Shown here one piece after another: positions 5,949 through 10,459 of a DNA stretch of 10,459 bases. The notes beneath the pieces were generated by a model. It was not told where the DNA came from. It did no database searches and was given only the letters and a program-made list of their open reading frames with translations. The stretch is taken from the NCBI GenBank assembly GCA_029879605.1, contig JAOUQA010000037.1, positions 1 to 10,459 on the forward strand, read 5' to 3'. Position numbers and translations under genes: made by a program. How positions within the stretch are numbered: the stretch's first letter is position 1; each line of letters opens with the position of its first letter. Origin of the DNA: Gammaproteobacteria bacterium. GTDB lineage: Bacteria > Pseudomonadota > Gammaproteobacteria > SZUA-229.

Positions 5949-5978
5949 AAAAAAGGGAGCCTGTCGCTCCCTTTTTTT
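5949..5978. terminator. Strong bidirectional terminator between yicC and fkpA
   Basis: GGGAGC (5955-5960), loop CTGTC (5961-5965) and GCTCCC (5966-5971) form a perfect stem. It is flanked by an A-run (5949-5954) and a T-run (5972-5978) that extend the pairing. It should stop yicC transcripts on the plus strand and fkpA transcripts on the minus strand; both stop codons lie within about 25 bases. Confidence 0.93.
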
Positions 5979-5996
5979 ATTGGTCGTTAGCTGAAA

Positions 5997-6689
5997 TCAG
6001 GATTTCTTGATTTCCAGTAACTCGATTTCAAAAATCAATACCGAGTTAGGACCGATAGCAGGTGGCGCATTTTTGCCATAAGCCAGTTCAGATGGAATGA
6101 ATAGTTTCCATTTGCCGCCGACTTTCATTTTCTGTAATGCTTCTGTCCAGCCTTTGATAACACCATTGACCGGGAAAGTAGCTGGCTGGCCGCGTTTGTA
6201 TGAGCTATCAAACACTTTGCCATCAATCAGGTTGCCCTGGTAGTGGGTTACCACTGTGTCAGTGACTTTGGGTGATTTGCCTGTGCCAGCTTTAAGAACG
6301 ATATATTGCAGACCGCTGGGCAAAGTTTTTACACCTTCTTTTTTCTTGTTTTCAGCAAGAAATGCTTCACCGGCTTTTTTATTGGTTTCGCCCATCTTTT
6401 CCATCTGGTCTTGCTGTTCTTTTTGCATGGCCTGCTGGAAGTTAGTGATAACCTGCTTCATTTCTTCCATAGTGAGCTTGGGTTGTTTGCCATTGAAGCC
6501 GTCTTTCATGCCCTGGCTGACTTTTTCAATGTCAATTTTGCCCTTGGCCTGTGAAAGTTGTGCACCCCAGTTGATGCCGATACTGTAACTGACTTTATCT
6601 TTGTCTGTTTTTAATGAATCGTCAGCCTGTGCAGTGGTGCTGAGCAAAAGCCCCAGACATCCAAGTGCTGCAGGAATGTGTTTAAACAT
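5997..6689 (-). CDS. fkpA: Periplasmic FKBP-type peptidyl-prolyl isomerase, FkpA/Mip-like
   Basis: This 230-residue protein should speed proline isomerisation and act as a chaperone for envelope proteins in the periplasm. Residues 1-22 form a signal peptide ending Ser-Thr-Thr-Ala-Gln-Ala, with cleavage before Asp-Asp. The next roughly 90 residues form the charged, helical FKBP-N dimerisation region (Gln-Gln-Ala-Met-Gln-Lys-Glu-Gln-Gln and onward). From about residue 125 comes the catalytic FKBP domain, with Gly-Leu-Gln-Tyr, Val-Phe-Asp-Ser-Ser-Tyr, Val-Ile-Lys-Gly-Trp-Thr-Glu-Ala, Ile-Pro-Ser-Glu-Leu-Ala-Tyr-Gly and a closing Leu-Ile-Phe-Glu-Ile-Glu-Leu. The ATG at 6689 is preferred over an open frame from 6755, because it begins the signal peptide and follows AAGGG (6696-6700) by six bases. 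It diverges from degQ and ends at the shared terminator with yicC. Confidence 0.93.
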   Translation of the reverse strand: MFKHIPAALGCLGLLLSTTAQADDSLKTDKDKVSYSIGINWGAQLSQAKGKIDIEKVSQGMKDGFNGKQPKLTMEEMKQVITNFQQAMQKEQQDQMEKMGETNKKAGEAFLAENKKKEGVKTLPSGLQYIVLKAGTGKSPKVTDTVVTHYQGNLIDGKVFDSSYKRGQPATFPVNGVIKGWTEALQKMKVGGKWKLFIPSELAYGKNAPPAIGPNSVLIFEIELLEIKKS

Positions 6690-6731
6690 AATATGCCCTT
6701 TGTAATTTAATCGTTTTGAGGGTGACAAGTT

Positions 6732-6759
6732 ATCAGGCTGTTGCAGCGGCTGCAAGTCC
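6732..6759 (-). promoter_or_regulatory. Possible sigma-E-like promoter for fkpA
   Basis: On the minus strand GGACTT (6754-6759) is one base from the sigma-E -35 core GAACTT. A 16-base spacer (6738-6753) leads to CCTGAT with AA following (6732-6737), one base from TCTGAT. The start would lie about 35 bases before the fkpA ATG. E. coli fkpA is a known sigma-E target, which supports this reading, but two mismatches make it weaker than the degQ promoter. Confidence 0.45.
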
Positions 6760-6768
6760 TGAGACTTG
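6741..6768. repeat. Two overlapping palindromes in the fkpA-degQ spacer
   Basis: TTGCAGC-G-GCTGCAA (6741-6755) is a perfect seven-base-arm palindrome. CAAGTC-CTGA-GACTTG (6753-6768) is a perfect six-base-arm inverted repeat that overlaps it by three bases. They lie across the spacer and -35 of the proposed fkpA promoter and end seven bases before the degQ -35, so they could be an operator acting on both genes. No known regulator site is recognised. Confidence 0.5.
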
Positions 6769-6774
6769 ATTTGG

Positions 6775-6803
6775 TGAACTTGACCACCATGTCAGGGTCT
6801 AGA
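6775..6803 (+). promoter_or_regulatory. Sigma-E-like promoter for degQ
   Basis: TGAACTT (6775-6781), a 16-base spacer (6782-6797) and TCTAGA (6798-6803, preceded by G) match the sigma-E pattern closely. Both boxes and the spacing resemble the E. coli rpoH P3 promoter. The start would lie near 6809, about 36 bases before the ATG at 6845, with an AAGGG ribosome site at 6832-6836. Confidence 0.7.
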
Positions 6804-6844
6804 GAACAGATTATTTTCTGATTAAAAGAACAAGGGTTTAGTCA

Positions 6845-8191
6845 ATGAAATATGTCTTTTTATTAGTCCTGATGACAATCCAGTCAGCGGTTTATTCTGC
6901 TTTACCAGCCCAGGTTGATGGCCAGCAGCTACCCAGTCTGGCGCCCATGGTGGAACAGGTTGTGCCCGCCGTGGTGAATATCTCCACTCGGAGTCATGCC
7001 AGTATTGCGCAGAACCCGTTATTGAACGATCCATTTTTTCGACGTTTTTTTAATATACCCGACCAGCCTCGGCAGGCCCGTCCCCAGAGCCTGGGGTCAG
7101 GGGTGGTTATTGATGCCAGCAAGGGCTACGTGATTACTAATCATCATGTCATTGGGCGGGCAGACGAAATTACCGTCACTTTGCGGGATGGCCGGGCTTT
7201 AACTGCAAAACTACTGGGTTCAGACCCGGAGGCCGATGTGGCTGTATTGCAGGTGAAAGCTGAAAAACTGACCGACCTTAAGCTGGCTAATTCTGACCAG
7301 TTGAAGGTGGGTGATTTTGTTGTGGCGATTGGTAATCCCTTTGGCCTGGGGCAGACAGTGACTTCCGGTATTGTCAGTGCCTTGAGCCGTAGTGGCCTGG
7401 GCATTGAGGGTTACGAAGATTTTATCCAGACCGATGCCTCGATTAATCCTGGTAATTCCGGCGGTGCACTGGTGAACCTGAAGGGTGAGCTGGTGGGTAT
7501 GAATACCGCTATCCTGGCACCGGGTGGCGGTGGCAATGTTGGCATTGGCTTTGCGATTCCTGTCAATATGGTGATGCAGATTGTCGATCAGCTGGTTGAG
7601 CATGGTGAGGTGAGTCGCGGTGTACTGGGTGTTGTGACCCAGGATCTGACTCCTGACCTGGCGCAGGCCTTTGGTATCAAGGCCCGTAAAGGGGCGGTGA
7701 TTTCCAGGGTAGTGCCTGATTCACCGGCTCAGGCGGCAGGTATGAAGTCCGGTGATGTGGTGATCGAAGTGAATGGCCGCAAAATAGACAATTCAATGGA
7801 TATGCGTAATGCCGTTGGGCTGGTACGTATTGGCCAGACCTTATCGATCAGGCTAATCAGGGATAATAAGGAAATCAGCCTGAAGGCGACCATTGAAGAA
7901 TCGAAGCAGCAGGCGATTGCCGGAGAGAAAATTTCTCCCCGTCTGGCCGGAGCCGTTATTGGCCAGGTTCAGGACAAGGAAGATAGTACCGTTATGCGTG
8001 TGGTGATACTGGAAGTGCAGCAGGGTAGTCCCGCCTGGTATGCCCGGTTACAGAAAGGTGATGAGATCCTGTCGGTGAATCAAAAAACAGTGAGAAGCCT
8101 GGAAGATTTTCGTCGCCATGCGAAGGGAAGTAGCCAGTTGTTGTTGAATATTCAGCGCGGCTCAGCGGCACTGTTTATCTTATTAAAGTAA
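6845..8191 (+). CDS. degQ: Periplasmic serine protease, DegQ/HtrA family
   Basis: This 448-residue protease degrades, and may refold, damaged envelope proteins. Residues 1-19 are a signal peptide (cleavage after Val-Tyr-Ser-Ala). The trypsin-like domain has its triad at His101 (Thr-Asn-His-His-Val), Asp131 (Glu-Ala-Asp-Val-Ala-Val) and Ser205 (Gly-Asn-Ser-Gly-Gly). Two PDZ domains follow, roughly 245-335 (Arg-Gly-Val-Leu-Gly-Val) and 355-445 (Ser-Pro-Ala-Trp-Tyr-Ala-Arg-Leu). It resembles E. coli DegQ (455 residues) more than DegP: a short loop after Asn45, Leu-Pro-Ser-Leu-Ala-Pro-Met near the start, and an Ile-Leu-Ala-Pro-Gly-Gly-Gly-Gly segment. MucD of Pseudomonas is the other close relative. 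The start is fixed by the signal peptide and the AAGGG site eight bases upstream. Divergence from fkpA suggests joint stress control. Confidence 0.95.
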   Translation: MKYVFLLVLMTIQSAVYSALPAQVDGQQLPSLAPMVEQVVPAVVNISTRSHASIAQNPLLNDPFFRRFFNIPDQPRQARPQSLGSGVVIDASKGYVITNHHVIGRADEITVTLRDGRALTAKLLGSDPEADVAVLQVKAEKLTDLKLANSDQLKVGDFVVAIGNPFGLGQTVTSGIVSALSRSGLGIEGYEDFIQTDASINPGNSGGALVNLKGELVGMNTAILAPGGGGNVGIGFAIPVNMVMQIVDQLVEHGEVSRGVLGVVTQDLTPDLAQAFGIKARKGAVISRVVPDSPAQAAGMKSGDVVIEVNGRKIDNSMDMRNAVGLVRIGQTLSIRLIRDNKEISLKATIEESKQQAIAGEKISPRLAGAVIGQVQDKEDSTVMRVVILEVQQGSPAWYARLQKGDEILSVNQKTVRSLEDFRRHAKGSSQLLLNIQRGSAALFILLK

Positions 8192-8206
8192 TGACGTGAG
8201 TTGCTA

Positions 8207-8641
8207 TTAGCCTGGCGAGTTTTTTTCTACCCATCTCTCCCCGCTCGCCAGGCTTTCTTTTTTCCAGAATGGGGCGCGGGATTTTAGTTCTTCCATTAAA
8301 TAGCGACAGGCATCAAATGCTGCGCCACGATGAGCAGACCACACCACAGTCAGAACAATAGGATCGTTGGGTTCGACTTTGCCAACCCGGTGAATAATCA
8401 GGCAATCAATAATGTCCCAGCGCTGCATGGCTTCATTACAAATTTTGGTTAAATAATTTTCTGTCATGCCCGGGTAATGTTCCAGGGTCATAGCCTGTAC
8501 TCCGTCACCCTCGTTAAAGTCTCGCATAGTGCCTATAAAACTGGCGGTTGCTCCGTATTTGCCGGCTGGAAGCTGTGCTGACTGGTAAGACTGTATTTCT
8601 GTCCAGGGATTAAAAGCCTCTGATCTGATGTCAATTGTCAT
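8207..8641 (-). CDS. moaE: Molybdopterin synthase catalytic subunit MoaE
   Basis: This 144-residue protein is the large subunit of molybdopterin synthase. With MoaD it adds two sulfurs to cyclic pyranopterin monophosphate. Residues matching the E. coli active site at an offset of one are Arg40 (Gly-Thr-Met-Arg-Asp), His104-Arg105 (Ser-Ala-His-Arg-Gly), Lys120 (Glu-Glu-Leu-Lys-Ser-Arg-Ala-Pro) and Lys127 (Phe-Trp-Lys-Lys-Glu). The ATG at 8641 is chosen because the alignment starts there and it lies one base after the moaD stop (TGAGATG). An open frame runs further, to 8755, but that part is moaD read out of frame. The last 15 codons contain a perfect inverted repeat (8209-8254) that probably acts as terminator for the converging degQ gene, whose stop is only 15 bases away. 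Confidence 0.95.
   Translation of the reverse strand: MTIDIRSEAFNPWTEIQSYQSAQLPAGKYGATASFIGTMRDFNEGDGVQAMTLEHYPGMTENYLTKICNEAMQRWDIIDCLIIHRVGKVEPNDPIVLTVVWSAHRGAAFDACRYLMEELKSRAPFWKKESLASGERWVEKNSPG
8209..8263 (+). terminator. Hairpin and T-run inside the moaE 3' end, likely degQ terminator
   Basis: AGCCTGGCGAG (8209-8219) and CTCGCCAGGCT (8244-8254) are perfect 11-base inverted arms around a 24-base loop. On the plus strand a T-rich run (8254-8263, broken by one C) follows, as in an intrinsic terminator for degQ. On the minus strand no T-run follows the second arm. The loop is long for a terminator, hence the moderate confidence. Confidence 0.55.
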
Positions 8642-8642
8642 C

Positions 8643-8873
8643 TCAGCCACCGGTAACCGGTGGGAAAAAAGCCACTTCATCACCATCCTTGACGGCCTGG
8701 GACAGATCAACATATTCCATATTAATGGCACACAGGGTATTGTCAGGCATGGCAATAGTGCAGGTATTAGACCAGACCTGCTGTACAGTTAACGGATCAG
8801 TCGGTTCGAGGCTGGCTTCACTACTGCCCACCAGTTCCCGTAAACTGGCAAAAAATCTGACTGAAATTGTCAT
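8643..8873 (-). CDS. moaD: Molybdopterin synthase sulfur carrier subunit MoaD
   Basis: This 76-residue ubiquitin-fold protein carries sulfur as a thiocarboxylate on its C-terminal glycine and delivers it into the MoaE active site. The family marks are Val-Arg-Phe-Phe-Ala-Ser-Leu-Arg-Glu at the start, Asp-Gly-Asp-Glu-Val-Ala-Phe-Phe-Pro-Pro-Val (63-73), and the essential Thr-Gly-Gly end. The central segment with Cys-Ala-Ile-Asn is also typical. Length is slightly below the E. coli protein (81). The ATG at 8873 has an AGGA ribosome site about eight bases upstream. It is the first gene of the moaD-moaE pair, which diverges from moaC across 54 bases. Confidence 0.93.
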   Translation of the reverse strand: MTISVRFFASLRELVGSSEASLEPTDPLTVQQVWSNTCTIAMPDNTLCAINMEYVDLSQAVKDGDEVAFFPPVTGG

Positions 8874-8927
8874 TCGATATTCCTGTTGCCTTTTGATAGG
8901 CTAGTTAAAAAGATAAGGTCAAAAACT

Positions 8928-9407
8928 ATGAGTGATAAGTTAACCCATTTTAACGCCTCGGGTGAAGCCCATATGGTTGATGTTGGTCAAAAAGATGTGA
9001 CCTGTCGTATGGCTATTGCCGAAGGTCATATTGTAATGCAACCTGAGACACTGGATTTGATTAAACAGGGCAATCATAAAAAAGGGGATGTGCTGGGTAT
9101 TGCCCGGGTGGCAGGCATTATGGCAGCGAAGAAAACTTCTGACCTGATCCCCTTGTGTCATCCAATAGCATTGACGCATGTCGATATCGAACTGACACCG
9201 CAGGATCAATTGCCGGGTGTTTATTGTTGTGTCACTGTTGAATGCAAAGGTGTTACCGGTGTCGAAATGGAAGCTTTAAACGCAGTGCAGGTAAGTTTGT
9301 TAACTATTTATGATATGTGTAAAGCCGTTGATCGAGGTATGCATATAGAAGGTGTGGGTTTATTAAAAAAATCAGGCGGTAAATCGGGAACCTGGAGTCG
9401 ATCTTAA
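8928..9407 (+). CDS. moaC: Cyclic pyranopterin monophosphate synthase MoaC
   Basis: This 159-residue cytoplasmic enzyme works after MoaA, turning 3',8-cyclo-GTP into cyclic pyranopterin monophosphate, the substrate of MoaD/MoaE. Key residues match E. coli MoaC at an offset of one: Lys52 (Asn-His-Lys-Lys-Gly-Asp), His78 (Pro-Leu-Cys-His-Pro), Glu113 and Glu115 (Thr-Gly-Val-Glu-Met-Glu-Ala), Asp129 and Lys132 (Tyr-Asp-Met-Cys-Lys-Ala). The frame is open from a TTG at 8886, but the ATG at 8928 is the right start: it begins the conserved protein and has TAAGGT (8914-8919) eight bases upstream. moaA and moaB are not in view. No clear promoter or terminator was found. Confidence 0.96.
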   Translation: MSDKLTHFNASGEAHMVDVGQKDVTCRMAIAEGHIVMQPETLDLIKQGNHKKGDVLGIARVAGIMAAKKTSDLIPLCHPIALTHVDIELTPQDQLPGVYCCVTVECKGVTGVEMEALNAVQVSLLTIYDMCKAVDRGMHIEGVGLLKKSGGKSGTWSRS

Positions 9408-9477
9408 TAAGCTGTTAAGAGAACAAAATAAATTTTATTGCCTAAACTTTAATTAAGAAAAATAAACAGGCAATGAA

Positions 9478-10459
9478 ATGTCAAAACCCTATGACCTGAT
9501 TGTTATCGGCAGTGGTCCAGCCGGTCAAAAAGCAGCGATTCAAGCTGCAAAAATCAATAAACGAGTTGCCATTATTGAGCGCGGCCGTGAAATCGGCGGT
9601 GTTGCTGTACACACAGGTACCATTCCCAGTAAAACCTTACGTGAAGCAGTGTTGTATTTATCTGGTTATGATCAGCGAGGCCTGTATGGCAAAGGTTATC
9701 GCCTGAAACAGGAAATGACCATGGATGATTTAATGCAGCGGGTTGCCATTACCATTAACCAGGAAGTGGATGTCATGTCACACCAGTTACAGCGTAATGG
9801 AGTCAAAGTGATACAGGGTATTGCATCTTTTGCTGATCAGCATTGCATCCGGGTTGAAAGCCGTGATGGCAAAATTGTGAAATATAAAACCGATAAAGTA
9901 ATGCTTGCCACGGGAACACGACCGCGTCGTCCTGACAGTGTGTCTTTTGATGGTGAAGTGATTGTTGATAGTGATGAAATTTTAAGTATAAAAAAATTGC
10001 CCAGGACCATGACGGTAGTTGGCGCCGGTGTTATTGGTATTGAATACGCATCTATTTTTAGCGCAATGGATATAAAAGTGACCATCGTTGATAGCCGTAA
10101 TTCCATGATGCGCTTTATGGATAGAGAAATTACCGATGAACTAGTGCATATGCTTAGAGAGCGTGGTGTGATTATTCGGCTGGGTGAATCTATTGATGAG
10201 ATTATTAAAAAAGATAACCAGGCAGTGATTAATTTAAAGAGTGGTAAAAAATTTAGCAGTGACCTGGTATTATTTGCTGCTGGACGTATTGGTTGCACGT
10301 CATCATTGAAGCTTGAAAATGCCGGCCTGGAGTCAGATGAACAACATCGTATTAAGGTCAATGAATATTATCAGACCGAAGTTGAAAATATTTATGCAGC
10401 CGGAGATTTGATAGGTTTCCCAAGCCTGGCATCAACATCAATGGAGCAGGGACGGCTGG
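9478..10459 (+). CDS. sthA: Soluble pyridine nucleotide transhydrogenase, SthA-like (5' part)
   Basis: The gene runs off the window after 327 codons. The family is a cytoplasmic FAD enzyme that exchanges reducing power between NADPH and NAD. Seen here are the FAD-binding Ile-Gly-Ser-Gly-Pro-Ala-Gly near the start, Gly-Thr-Ile-Pro-Ser-Lys-Thr-Leu-Arg-Glu-Ala-Val, Ala-Thr-Gly-Thr-Arg-Pro, the NAD(P)-binding Val-Gly-Ala-Gly-Val-Ile-Gly-Ile-Glu-Tyr-Ala-Ser-Ile-Phe, and Ala-Gly-Asp-Leu-Ile-Gly-Phe-Pro-Ser-Leu-Ala. The active-site segment reads Gly-Gly-Val-Ala-Val-His-Thr-Gly, so both redox cysteines of lipoamide dehydrogenase are missing. E. coli SthA keeps one of them. That argues for transhydrogenase over a disulfide reductase. 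The ATG at 9478 has CAGG seven bases upstream. The gap before it (9408-9477) is AT-rich with no clear promoter. Confidence 0.88.
   Translation, partial: MSKPYDLIVIGSGPAGQKAAIQAAKINKRVAIIERGREIGGVAVHTGTIPSKTLREAVLYLSGYDQRGLYGKGYRLKQEMTMDDLMQRVAITINQEVDVMSHQLQRNGVKVIQGIASFADQHCIRVESRDGKIVKYKTDKVMLATGTRPRRPDSVSFDGEVIVDSDEILSIKKLPRTMTVVGAGVIGIEYASIFSAMDIKVTIVDSRNSMMRFMDREITDELVHMLRERGVIIRLGESIDEIIKKDNQAVINLKSGKKFSSDLVLFAAGRIGCTSSLKLENAGLESDEQHRIKVNEYYQTEVENIYAAGDLIGFPSLASTSMEQGRL

Noticed and set aside
6655..6689. Lipobox at Cys11 of the FkpA signal peptide
   Set aside because: Ala-Leu-Gly-Cys does not fit the lipobox well and lies inside the hydrophobic core, while a clear Ala-x-Ala cleavage site follows at residue 22.
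6690..6755. 22-residue N-terminal extension of fkpA
   Set aside because: It would put a polar stretch before the signal peptide and overlaps the predicted promoter; the ATG at 6689 has AAGGG upstream.
8642..8755. 38-residue N-terminal extension of moaE
   Set aside because: This part is moaD in another frame; MoaE homology starts at the ATG at 8641.
9408..9477. Promoter or terminator between moaC and sthA
   Set aside because: The gap is AT-rich, with partial -10-like and dyad-like patches, but no pair of boxes at proper spacing and no stable stem with a T-run.
9837..10361. Long minus-strand open frame (174 codons) opposite sthA
   Set aside because: It lies wholly inside a clear FAD/NAD(P)-binding gene on the plus strand, its translation shows no recognisable motif and is Ser/Ile-rich, as expected of antisense reading.

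Overview
This window looks like chromosome from a gammaproteobacterium of moderate-to-low GC content. The rph/yicC divergent pair, RdgB, a DegQ-type protease, an FkpA/Mip-type foldase, a Pseudomonas-like class I DAHP synthase, MoaC/MoaD/MoaE and an SthA-type transhydrogenase all read as typical gammaproteobacterial proteins. I cannot name the genus. Gene density is high, no gap exceeds about 160 bases, and I see no rRNA, tRNA, CRISPR array, transposase or phage structural gene.

Layout. (1) 1-966, plus strand: the 3' end of a long-chain acyl-CoA synthetase gene, overlapping by one base a YciA-type acyl-CoA thioesterase, then a small two-helix membrane protein of the 'superinfection immunity' family with a SHOCT tail. 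(2) 967-1578: a degenerate hairpin, a 10-bp-period tandem repeat, a small exported orphan protein starting at GTG, and a second copy of the same repeat that supplies its stop codon. (3) 4944-1579, minus strand: a compact run of rph, rdgB, an HExxH putative metallopeptidase, a DUF123/GIY-YIG-like protein and a DAHP synthase, with junctions of 2, 2, -4 and 30 bases. (4) 5059-5925, plus: yicC, divergent from rph, ending at a strong bidirectional terminator. (5) 6689-5997 minus and 6845-8191 plus: the periplasmic foldase FkpA/Mip and the periplasmic protease DegQ, divergent. Their shared 155-base spacer holds two sigma-E-like promoters, one in each direction. (6) 8873-8207 minus: moaD-moaE; 8928-9407 plus: moaC (molybdenum cofactor synthesis). 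(7) 9478 to the window end, plus: the start of a soluble pyridine nucleotide transhydrogenase gene.

How they fit together. The first block pairs acyl-CoA formation with acyl-CoA hydrolysis. The rph block combines RNA 3'-end trimming, nucleotide-pool cleaning, two poorly characterised enzymes (a likely zinc protease and a nuclease-fold protein) and the first step of aromatic amino acid synthesis. YicC, an RNase-family protein, faces rph across a promoter region. The FkpA/DegQ pair looks like a self-contained envelope-stress module, folding plus degradation, probably under sigma-E. The Moa genes make molybdopterin from the pterin intermediate; moaA and moaB are not in view.

Most of the window is ordinary housekeeping. 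The points worth a second look are the sigma-E pair, the HExxH protein beside the DUF123 protein, the repeat-bracketed orphan, the superinfection-immunity-like protein, and the inverted repeat buried in the end of moaE.
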